A stretch of 20,946 bases of DNA from Chloroflexota bacterium (GTDB taxonomy: Bacteria; Chloroflexota; Limnocylindria; Limnocylindrales; CSP1-4): positions 1 to 20,946 of the forward strand of contig JAJYGO010000375.1 in assembly GCA_021785115.1 (NCBI GenBank). Direction: 5' to 3'. The translations under genes and the position numbers were made by a program. Of the stretch, positions 7,382 to 14,054 are shown one piece after another (the first letter of the stretch is position 1; every line of letters starts with the position of its first letter). The notes below the pieces were generated by a model. The model was not told the origin of the DNA. It did no database searches and worked only from the letters and a program-made list of their open reading frames with translations.

Positions 7382-8758
7382 CTACTCCGCAGCGGCGGCA
7401 CCGTAGGTAATGGTTCGCATCAACGACGCGAGATCGCGGTGTTGCTCGAGGTCCAGCACCAACTCGGCGGTCGCACGGACCTGCGGTGGCGCGAGGAAGC
7501 CTTTCGTGTACTTCTCGTACAACGCCAGGAACTGTTCCCGGGTCAGGGGGTATCGGGACCCACCCAGCGGCTGATCACGCTCTTCGACCAGCGTTCGTCC
7601 GTCGCGGGTGGTGACGGTGAGCTTCGCGATGCCGGAGTTGAACTCGGGTTTCCAGTCGGATCTGAGGTTCACCCGGATCCGCTGCCGCAGCAAGGCAATG
7701 TCGGGATCGGTGATTCGTGCCGGGTCGAAACTAGGATACCCAACGTCGCCGTCGGTCAGGGCGCTGGCCAGAATGTGCTGGAAGCTGAACCGCGCGTCCT
7801 CCACGTGCTTCGGCGCCGGGCGATCGCAGGTCGCGTCTACCGGGCCGGCATCCACCTCGACGGAGGCGACCGCCTCTGGGACGAGCCCGTGTCGGCTCCG
7901 GAGCGCCAGCATCATGTCGATCTGGCGATGCGTGAGGAAGCAGCACGGATACTTCTTGATCCAGACGTTGTGGACATGCCAGCGAGAGGCGCCTAGGCCG
8001 TCGACAATCTCCTCCAGCGGCAGATCGTCGCGCCCGTGCGCCTGCCGAAGCCACTTCTCGAGATCCGTGGTCCCGGTGAGACCTCGGCGGGCCATCAGTG
8101 CCGCGAAATAGCCGTCCCGGCTCGCCATTGACGACTCGAAATAGTGCGCGTCGGTGCCGAAGTTCGCGATGTATCCGCCTGCGCGGCCGACGGCGATGCC
8201 GATCGCGTTGCGGACCTGCTCCTCGTCGAGACCGAGTCCTTTGGCGGCCGCCACCGCCGCCCCGATCACGCCGAAGTATGGCAAATCCGTAATCCCGCGG
8301 TAGGCCAACGAGAACCGCCCGATTCGGTTCATGACCTCGAGCGCCACGGCAGAGGCGACCACCGCCGTCTCGCCCGAGATGCCCCAACGCTCCACCATCG
8401 GGAAGACGACCGGGAACACCGTGATGTCGCTGGTAGCGGATGGGAACTGGTCGTCCTCCAGCTCGGCCGCGTGCGCCGAGTGGGCATTGGCGAGTACGGC
8501 GACCTCGGTTGAGGCACGAAACCCGGCGCCGAGGACTCCGGCCTCGGCCGGTCCAGCGCTCTCGCGCGCCCACTCCATGACGGGCCGTGCCGCACGGGTC
8601 GCCGCGCCGGCCATCATTCCGGCGAGCGTCTTCGATGCCAGCGCCTTCGTGAAGGCGACCGTCTCGGGCGGGATGTCGGCCAGTTTCGTCCGGACGACGA
8701 AGGCGCCGAGCGTTTCCGCCAGGGAACGACCGCTTCTGCTGCCGGGAGACTGGGCCAT
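7382..8758 (-). CDS. MmgE/PrpD family protein (2-methylcitrate dehydratase-like)
   Basis: A 458-residue protein, the usual length for MmgE/PrpD. Family features include the helical N-terminal half with ASKTLAGMMAGAATRAARPVMEW, the conserved HAAELEDDQ segment (the family's H-x-x-D/E-D active-site region), and KYPCCFLTHRQID in the second half. Characterised members dehydrate 2-methylcitrate, epimerise or decarboxylate itaconate-like acids (cis-aconitate decarboxylase) or act on related tricarboxylates; many paralogues are unassigned. ATG at 8758 is chosen because GAGG is 5 nt upstream; a 15-residue longer start at 8803 lacks a ribosome site. As first gene of the liv operon it probably acts on the imported compound. 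Identity as true 2-methylcitrate dehydratase is doubtful, since no prpB or prpC is nearby. Confidence 0.88.
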   Translation of the reverse strand: MAQSPGSRSGRSLAETLGAFVVRTKLADIPPETVAFTKALASKTLAGMMAGAATRAARPVMEWARESAGPAEAGVLGAGFRASTEVAVLANAHSAHAAELEDDQFPSATSDITVFPVVFPMVERWGISGETAVVASAVALEVMNRIGRFSLAYRGITDLPYFGVIGAAVAAAKGLGLDEEQVRNAIGIAVGRAGGYIANFGTDAHYFESSMASRDGYFAALMARRGLTGTTDLEKWLRQAHGRDDLPLEEIVDGLGASRWHVHNVWIKKYPCCFLTHRQIDMMLALRSRHGLVPEAVASVEVDAGPVDATCDRPAPKHVEDARFSFQHILASALTDGDVGYPSFDPARITDPDIALLRQRIRVNLRSDWKPEFNSGIAKLTVTTRDGRTLVEERDQPLGGSRYPLTREQFLALYEKYTKGFLAPPQVRATAELVLDLEQHRDLASLMRTITYGAAAAE

Positions 8759-8849
8759 GCCGACCTCGTCGCTGGGGTATCCCTGCAACCAACCGCGCGC
8801 CATCGTGCCCGACTCGACGACAAGAAGTCAACATCGGAATACCGTACCC

Positions 8850-8864
8850 AGAAATGACATTCCA
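8850..8864. promoter_or_regulatory. Candidate IclR-type operator
   Basis: AGAAATGACATTCCA is an imperfect palindrome (arms AGAAA / TTCCA, five-base centre). It resembles the classical IclR-family site TGGAAAT-N-ATTTCCA at several positions. It lies about 90 bp upstream of the PrpD start codon, a plausible place to control the operon. The match is partial and binding is inferred. Confidence 0.3.
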
Positions 8865-8942
8865 CGATGCGAAATATGCGAACGCGCGGCAACAGAGCCT
8901 GATGAGCAACAGCGTGCTTTATCGTCAGCATTAACGTGAACA

Positions 8943-8962
8943 CGAACGGGTCGAAACGTTCG
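8943..8962. promoter_or_regulatory. Candidate operator dyad
   Basis: CGAACG and CGTTCG form a perfect 6-bp inverted repeat separated by 8 bp, roughly 185 bp from the PrpD start, in the AT-richer part of the divergent intergenic region. It may be a second site for the IclR regulator or for another protein. Confidence 0.35.
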
Positions 8963-9318
8963 CCACGATGTGCTACTGTGCGGAAGTCGATTTCGTTCTG
9001 TAAAATCAGGATTCATGCAGACCCCTCAAGTCGGCATCGCGCCGAGGCCAAGGACACCGGGATGCGGGTGATACGAGGTGTGCTTCAGTTCTCGAGCGAC
9101 GCGGTCGCCGCCGGTGCCGCACGCGTCACGGCCCGCCGTGCCGATTGGTCGGTGGGATTTCGTCTCGGCCTCGGCCTGGTCGCCCAGCGCGCGACGGTGT
9201 CGGACCGCGCGCAGGCGCGCTCCCGGGTCATGGAGCCAGAATACTGTTCGGAGAGCGGTGCGTGGTGTGCGCTGGAGCGGCGCCGGCACCCAACGCGAGG
9301 ATGACGAGAGTGAGGTGC

Positions 9319-10167
9319 ATGGTGCGTACGCGGCAATCGGGTGCGGTGAAGGCGGTGGTTGGGGAGGGACGGCGGGAGGTTGGCCCGGCTAACGAAGATC
9401 GTCAGACGGTAACGGCCCTGGCGCGTGGATTGGGCGTCTTGCGCTGCTTCGGCGCAGGCGACCGGTGGCTCGGCAACATGGAGATGGCGGAACGAACCGG
9501 CCTCCCGAAACCCACCATTTCGCGGCTGACTCGGACGCTCACGAAACTCGGTTACCTGCAATATGACGAGGTGCTGAAGAAGTACGGACTCGGCGGTGGC
9601 GTCACGAGCCTGGGCCTGGTGGCCTTGAGCCAGATGGATGTGCGCCGAATCGCGCGGCCGTTGATGCAGGCGCTGGCGGAGCGAACTCACGCCTGCGTGA
9701 ACCTGGCGATGAACGATCACCACGCAATGGTGTACGTCGATCGATATTCCAGCGCGTCCTCGTACACGGTGCAGGTAGACGTCGGTTCGCGGCTCCCGAT
9801 TGGCAATACTTCCGTCGGCCGTGCGTTTCTTTGCGGTCTTCCAGACGGGCGGCGGGCGGAGCTGCTCAACGATCTGCGCACCGAGAACGCCGCGGATTGG
9901 CCCAGGCTACGGAAGGGGATCGAACGCGCGATGCGTGATTACGTGGAGCACGGCTACTGCAGCTCTCTGGGCGAGTGGCGGCCGGAAGTTCATGCCATCG
10001 CCGTCCCGCTGCGCCGCGGCGAAGGGTTCCCGCCCATCGTGTTCAGCTGCAGTGGACCAGCGTTCGAGTTGACGGTAGAGGCAGTCCAGCGTGATGTCGG
10101 ACCACGACTCGTGGCGCTTGTCGGGAACGTGGCGCACGCGCTCACTGCGACTGGGAGGAGTGGCTGA
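9319..10167 (+). CDS. IclR family transcriptional regulator
   Basis: A 282-residue protein of typical IclR length. Residues 29-48 (QTVTALARGLGVLRCFGAGD) open the winged HTH, whose recognition part is MAERTGLPKPTISRLTRTLTKLGYL (56-80). The C-terminal effector domain contains the GNTSVGRAFLCGLPDG and GEWRPEVHAIAVPLRR segments typical of the family. IclR proteins are tetramers that repress or activate catabolic operons in response to small acids such as glyoxylate or protocatechuate. It is divergent from the PrpD/liv operon, the usual position for its controller. Starts are possible at ATG 9301, ATG 9319 or GTG 9322; GAGG spacing best suits GTG 9322, but ATG 9319 is kept. Confidence 0.9.
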   Translation: MVRTRQSGAVKAVVGEGRREVGPANEDRQTVTALARGLGVLRCFGAGDRWLGNMEMAERTGLPKPTISRLTRTLTKLGYLQYDEVLKKYGLGGGVTSLGLVALSQMDVRRIARPLMQALAERTHACVNLAMNDHHAMVYVDRYSSASSYTVQVDVGSRLPIGNTSVGRAFLCGLPDGRRAELLNDLRTENAADWPRLRKGIERAMRDYVEHGYCSSLGEWRPEVHAIAVPLRRGEGFPPIVFSCSGPAFELTVEAVQRDVGPRLVALVGNVAHALTATGRSG

Positions 10168-10178
10168 TGGGCAGGGGT

Positions 10179-10197
10179 GATACCCGCGACTGGTATC
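10179..10197. repeat. Inverted repeat GATACC-N7-GGTATC
   Basis: A perfect 6-bp inverted repeat lies in the 67-bp gap between the IclR stop codon and the start of the crotonase gene. It ends 37 bp before that start, so it may be an operator for the crotonase gene or a weak terminator after the IclR gene. There is no T-run. Confidence 0.35.
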
Positions 10198-10234
10198 GTC
10201 ATAGACGGATGACTCCCTGGAAAGGACGGCGCGC

Positions 10235-11029
10235 ATGACGACCCCCGCGTACGAGCTCGTCGAGGTCAGCACCGACGGCGACCTCGCGACGATCACCATG
10301 AACTGCCCCCGGCGGCGCAACGCGCTCTCGCTCGCGCACATGACCGAGCTGACCGACGCGTTCAGCCGCGCCGGCGACGGACCGGCGCGCGGGATCACGC
10401 TGGCCGCCAACGGGCCCGTGTTCTCGGCGGGGCACGACTTCGCCGACATGGTGGACCGCGACCTGCCGTCGATGCGCGAGCTCCTCAGGGCCTGCACGAA
10501 GCTGATGGACACCATCCAGTCGGTCCCCCAGCCCGTGCTGGCGCGCGTCCACGCGCTCGCCACCGCGGCCGGCTGCCAGCTCGTCGCCACCTGTGACCTG
10601 GCCGTCGCCTCCACGGCGGCCGCGTTCGCCACGCCGGGCGGCAAGGGCGGATGGTTCTGCACCACTCCCATGGTGGCGGTGGCCCGCAACGTCGGCCGCA
10701 AGCGCGCGCTGGAGATGGCGCTCACCGGCGACACCGTCGACGCGGCGACCGCCGCCGAGTGGGGGCTCGTCAACCGGGTCGTTCCCCCCGACCAGCTGGT
10801 CGAGGCGTCCCGGCGCCTGCTCGAGGCCGCCACGCGCGGCAGCGCCATCGCCAAGGGGATCGGGAAGCAGGCGCTCTATGCCCAGATCCAGCTCCCGCAG
10901 GCCCAGGCCTACGCCTACGCGATGGAGGTGATGGCCTCCGCCTCCCAGCTCCCGGACGCACGCGAGAACATGCGGGCGTTCCTGGAGAAGCGCCCGCCGA
11001 GGTTCAGCTCCGGACGCCGGCGCGAGTAG
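10235..11029 (+). CDS. Enoyl-CoA hydratase/isomerase (crotonase) superfamily, ECHDC3-like, lacking catalytic glutamates
   Basis: A 264-residue crotonase-fold protein. The oxyanion-hole strand PVFSAGHDF (61-69) and the block ATAAGCQLVATCDLAVAS...FATPGGKGGWFCTTPMVAVARNV (109-153) match the ECHDC3 subfamily closely. The general-acid/base Glu of true hydratases (GGGCEL) is Gln115 here, and the second Glu (PEI) falls at Gly135, so classical hydration is unlikely. CoA-ester binding with another activity, such as isomerase, thioester hydrolysis or a regulatory role, is possible. AAAGGA lies about 10 nt before the ATG. Base composition from here rightward is higher in GC than the liv block. Its end overlaps the convergent LysR gene by 26 bp. 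Confidence 0.88.
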   Translation: MTTPAYELVEVSTDGDLATITMNCPRRRNALSLAHMTELTDAFSRAGDGPARGITLAANGPVFSAGHDFADMVDRDLPSMRELLRACTKLMDTIQSVPQPVLARVHALATAAGCQLVATCDLAVASTAAAFATPGGKGGWFCTTPMVAVARNVGRKRALEMALTGDTVDAATAAEWGLVNRVVPPDQLVEASRRLLEAATRGSAIAKGIGKQALYAQIQLPQAQAYAYAMEVMASASQLPDARENMRAFLEKRPPRFSSGRRRE

Positions 11030-11963
11030 AGACGGCGCGCCTGGCGCGGCTCCGGAGGCCCCTGGCGCCGGCGCCCCCGCCCCGTCCCAGGACCTCGCGC
11101 ACCACCTCCAGGAAGCGCAGGGCGACCGGCGCCGGCGCACCGGGACGCCGGAGGGCCACGAGGCTCGTCCGCGGTGCGGGGGCCGCGATCTCGCGGTACT
11201 CGACACCGGTGCGGCGCAGGTCCCTCACGGACCCCGGGACGAGGGAGACGCCGACCCCGGACGCGACGAGCGCCATCGCGGTGGCGAGATCGGGGACCTC
11301 CTGCGCGATGGCGGGCTGGAACCCGGCGGCGCGGCAGAGCTCCATCATGAAGTCCAGCCACCCGGGCCGGCGATCGCGCGGGAACACGATGAACGGCTCG
11401 CGCTCGAGCTCGGCGAGGCGAAGCGCCCGCCGCACCGCGAGCGGGTGGCCGCTGGGGAGCACGATCACGACCGGCTCCTCGTGGACCGTCTCGGCCACGA
11501 GCGTCTCGTCCCCGAAGGGCGGTCGCACGAACCCGAGCTGGAGCCGCCCGCCGCGGATCGCATCGACCTGGGCGCCCGAGCTCATGACGCTCACCGAGAA
11601 CGCCACGTCGGGGTTTCGCGCCCGGAAGGTGCGAAAGACCCGCGGCATGACACCGTAGGTCGCGGAGGCGACGACCCCGACCGCGAGCGCTCCCGTCTCG
11701 CCGCGGGCGGCCCGCCGCGCGGCCACCCCGGCGCTCGAGACGCGCTGAAGGATCTCGCGGGCCTCCGAGAGGTAGATCCGCCCGGCCTCGGTGAGCTCGA
11801 CGCGGCGCCGGCCACGCCAGAGGAGCTCCACCTCGAGCTCGCGCTCCAGCTGGCGGATCTGCTGGCTGAGCGGTGGCTGGGCGATGCCGAGGCGCGCGGC
11901 GGCCCGCGTGAAGTGCAGCTCCTCCGCCACGGCCACGAAGTAGCGCAGGTGCCGGAGCTCCAT
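11004..11963 (-). CDS. LysR family transcriptional regulator
   Basis: A 319-residue protein. The N-terminal HTH starts MELRHLRYFVAVAEELHFTRAAARLGIAQPPLSQQIRQLERELEVELLWR, textbook LysR of the BenM/CatM/YnfL type. The C-terminal co-inducer domain begins near residue 90 (GALAVGVVASATYGVMPRVFRTFRARNPDV). ATG at 11963 is the canonical start, although no clear ribosome site precedes it. It is divergent from an MFS gene with two T-N11-A motifs in the 80-bp gap, so it probably regulates that transporter and itself. The arrangement mirrors E. coli ynfL/ynfM. The C-terminus (RRAVSTRAGVRS) runs into the end of the convergent crotonase gene. Confidence 0.92.
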   Translation of the reverse strand: MELRHLRYFVAVAEELHFTRAAARLGIAQPPLSQQIRQLERELEVELLWRGRRRVELTEAGRIYLSEAREILQRVSSAGVAARRAARGETGALAVGVVASATYGVMPRVFRTFRARNPDVAFSVSVMSSGAQVDAIRGGRLQLGFVRPPFGDETLVAETVHEEPVVIVLPSGHPLAVRRALRLAELEREPFIVFPRDRRPGWLDFMMELCRAAGFQPAIAQEVPDLATAMALVASGVGVSLVPGSVRDLRRTGVEYREIAAPAPRTSLVALRRPGAPAPVALRFLEVVREVLGRGGGAGARGLRSRARRAVSTRAGVRS

Positions 11964-11969
11964 GCTGCG

Positions 11970-12015
11970 ATATGTAATGCGTATTGAACTGATAGGAAAG
12001 GTATATTGGACGTAT
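11970..12015. promoter_or_regulatory. Two LysR-type T-N11-A boxes in the LysR/MFS intergenic region
   Basis: ATATGTAATGCGTAT (11970-11984) contains T-N11-A with partly symmetric arms ATATG/CGTAT. A second T-N11-A lies at 12002-12014 with arms ATAT/CGTAT, about 31 bp (three helical turns) away. Both sit in a short AT-rich gap between divergent starts, as LysR recognition and activation sites do. TATATT at 12002-12007 could be a -10 box for the MFS gene. Confidence 0.5.
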
Positions 12016-12043
12016 CGACGGGACCCGCCCAGGTTCTGGTCCC

Positions 12044-13321
12044 GTGTCCAGCCTCCAGACCGCGGCCGCCCTCCCGGGCTCCCCGACCGACGATCCCGCC
12101 CCATGGGCGCCGTCCACCGCATCGCCCGCGGCCGCCGACCGGCTGGGGCTCCCGCTGTTCGCGCTCGCCCTCTCCGGGTTCTGCTCGTTCCTGTCCTTCT
12201 ACGCCTCGATGCCGCTGCTGCCTCTCCTGCGGCGGGTCTTCGGCGTCACCGAGGGCGCGGCGGCCCTCACCGTCAGCGCCCCCACGGTCGCGGTGGCCCT
12301 CGCATCTCCCCTCGCGGGCGTCGTGGCGCGCCGGTTCGGGTACCGGCGTACGATGCTCGCGTCGCTCCTCCTCCTCCCCGTCCCCACGCTCCTCGCCGCC
12401 ACCTCCGGCGGCCTGCACGCCCTCGTGGCGTGGCGGTTCCTGCAAGGCCTGATCGTGCCCGGGGTGTACGCCGTCGCCATGGCGCAGCTCGCCGCCGAGT
12501 GGCCGCGGCAAGGGCTCGGCCGCGCCATGTCCGCGCTCGTGACGGGCAACGTCATCGGCAGCTTCTCCGGGCGCTTCCTGACCGGGCTGGCCGCCGATCA
12601 CCTGGGCGGCTGGCGGGCCGCCTTCGTCCTCCTCGGCGTCGTCGCGGTCGTCGCCGGCGTCGCCGCGGCGCGGCTGCTGCCGCAGGACGGATCGGCGCCC
12701 GGCGTCCGGGCGCCCGTCGAGCGGGCCCGCCCCCGCGACGTCCTCGGCGAGCCGCGCCTCCTCGCGACCTTCGCGGTCGGGTTCATGGTGCTCTTCAGCC
12801 TGGTCGCGACCTTCACGTACGTGACCTTCCACCTGTCCGCGCCGCCCTTCGGGCTGGGGACCTCCGCGCTCTCGTACCTCTTCACCGTCTACCTGGTCGG
12901 CGCCGTGGTGACCCCCTTCGCGGGCCGGTGGATCGACCGGGTGGGCTCGCGGCGCGCGATCACCGTCGCCCTGGCGGCGGCGGTCGCGGGCGGTGCCCTC
13001 ACCCTCGCGCCGTCGCTCGTGCTCGTCGTCGCGGGCCTCACGGTGGTCGCCACCGCGGCCTTCGTCAGCCAGGCTGCCTCGACGACCTACCTCAGCACCG
13101 CGGCGTCTGCGCGCGCCTGCTCGGCCGCGTCCGGCCTGTACGTGTCGTCCTATTACGTCGGGGGCGCGCTGGGCGGGATCGTCCCCGCCCTCGCCTGGCG
13201 CGCGGGCGGGTGGCCCGCCTGCGTCGCGCTGGTGGCCGCGGTGCAGGTCGCGACCATCGCCCTGGCGCGGCGCGCCTGGAGGGTCAGATTCCCCGGAAGC
13301 GCGGCGGCCGCTTCTCCGTGA
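12044..13321 (+). CDS. MFS transporter, YnfM-like putative exporter
   Basis: A 425-residue, 12-helix major facilitator. A 32-residue cytoplasmic leader precedes TM1 (LGLPLFALALSGFCSFLSFYASMPLLPLL). The A-like motif GVVARRFGYRRTM (about 92-104) and VPGVYAVAMAQLAAEW in TM4-5 resemble the YnfM branch of drug and sugar exporters. The second half repeats the motif as GRWIDRVGSRRAI. It probably pumps a small amphipathic compound or metabolite out, under control of the divergent LysR protein. GTG at 12044 is the only reasonable start upstream of TM1 and has a weak ribosome site. The last 38 bp overlap the end of the convergent crotonase gene. Confidence 0.87.
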   Translation: MSSLQTAAALPGSPTDDPAPWAPSTASPAAADRLGLPLFALALSGFCSFLSFYASMPLLPLLRRVFGVTEGAAALTVSAPTVAVALASPLAGVVARRFGYRRTMLASLLLLPVPTLLAATSGGLHALVAWRFLQGLIVPGVYAVAMAQLAAEWPRQGLGRAMSALVTGNVIGSFSGRFLTGLAADHLGGWRAAFVLLGVVAVVAGVAAARLLPQDGSAPGVRAPVERARPRDVLGEPRLLATFAVGFMVLFSLVATFTYVTFHLSAPPFGLGTSALSYLFTVYLVGAVVTPFAGRWIDRVGSRRAITVALAAAVAGGALTLAPSLVLVVAGLTVVATAAFVSQAASTTYLSTAASARACSAASGLYVSSYYVGGALGGIVPALAWRAGGWPACVALVAAVQVATIALARRAWRVRFPGSAAAASP

Positions 13322-14054
13322 ACGCGGTGCGGCCCTCGCGGTAGTCCGCGCTGTGGATGGCGCGTGCGATGACCTCGCGCGCTTCCGCGGGATCGACCCC
13401 GCCGGTGATCGACAGCGCGTTCAGGATCCGCTTCGCGCCCGCGATGCTGAGCGGCGCGTTCTGCGAGAGGGTGCCCGCCATCTCGAGCGCGCGCGTCATG
13501 GCGTCGTCGTCCAGCCCGTCCAGCAGGCCGATGCGAAGCGCCTCGGCTGCGTCGAATCGCTGCCCGCCGTACAGGATCTGCTTCGCCTTGCTGACGCCCA
13601 CCAGGGCGAGCAGCTTGGACGTCCCGCTGACGTCGTAGACGATGCCGAGCCGCGCCGCCGGTATCCCGAACACGGCGGTGCCGGTCCCCAGCCTGAAGTC
13701 GCACGACATCGCGAGGTGGCACCCGCCACCCAGGCAGAAGCCGTCGACGACCGCCAGGGTGGGCTTCTTCGCGTCGAACACGGCGTCGCAGCACCCGTCG
13801 ACCGCGCGCCCGTAGCGCTCGGCCTCGGCGCCGGTCGAGCGCACCTGCTCGAACTCGGCGATGTCGGCGCCGGAGCAGAAGTGGCCGCCCTCCCCGCGCA
13901 GGACGATGGCGCGGACGGCCGAGTCCGCCTCCACCCCGGCGATGATGGCCGGCATGGCCTCCCACATGGCCAGGGTCATCGAGTTGCGCCGGTGCGGCCG
14001 GCTGATGGTGATGACGGCGACGTGCTGCTCGACCTTCGTGACGATGTCCTTCAT
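13284..14054 (-). CDS. Enoyl-CoA hydratase/isomerase (crotonase) family protein with an atypical active site
   Basis: A 256-residue crotonase. HFCSGADIAEF (58-68) is the oxyanion-hole strand, and VDGFCLGGGCHLAMSCDFRLG (103-123) is the second. The hydratase Glu in GGGCEL is His113, and the second Glu of the hydratase pair is Ala133 in GIPAARLG, a pattern common in crotonases of uncertain activity. The ending FTEKRPPRFRGI is the standard C-terminal helix. Its ATG overlaps the stop of the hydrolase gene (ATGA) and GGAG lies 5 nt upstream, so it is the coupled third gene of a CoA operon. True enoyl-CoA hydration is doubtful; isomerase, dehalogenase-like or decarboxylase-like chemistry are alternatives. 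Confidence 0.88.
   Translation of the reverse strand: MKDIVTKVEQHVAVITISRPHRRNSMTLAMWEAMPAIIAGVEADSAVRAIVLRGEGGHFCSGADIAEFEQVRSTGAEAERYGRAVDGCCDAVFDAKKPTLAVVDGFCLGGGCHLAMSCDFRLGTGTAVFGIPAARLGIVYDVSGTSKLLALVGVSKAKQILYGGQRFDAAEALRIGLLDGLDDDAMTRALEMAGTLSQNAPLSIAGAKRILNALSITGGVDPAEAREVIARAIHSADYREGRTAFTEKRPPRFRGI

Larger units (their letters stand above)
8759..9318. other. Divergent regulatory region between the PrpD/liv operon and the IclR gene
   Basis: About 560 bp with no convincing gene. It contains the most AT-rich DNA of the window (about 8820-9010), two candidate operators (8850-8864 and 8943-8962), a tandem ATGCGAA repeat (8867-8873 and 8876-8882) and a 14-bp palindrome CACGGCCCGCCGTG (9127-9140). 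A TAAAAT at 9001-9006 could be a -10 box for the IclR gene, but no good -35 precedes it. Short open frames here lack ribosome sites and recognisable domains. Confidence 0.55.

Noticed and set aside
7382..8758. Calling the MmgE/PrpD protein prpD of the methylcitrate cycle
   Set aside because: No prpB, prpC or acnD is present and the family includes many other enzymes, so a gene symbol would be overclaiming.
9186..9232. Repeated GCGCGC stretches as a structured RNA or operator
   Set aside because: Self-complementary GCGC runs are expected by chance at this base composition and show no consistent spacing.
8936..9304. 122-codon plus-strand frame in the divergent intergenic region
   Set aside because: No ribosome-binding site, no recognisable motif, and it spans the AT-rich regulatory DNA.
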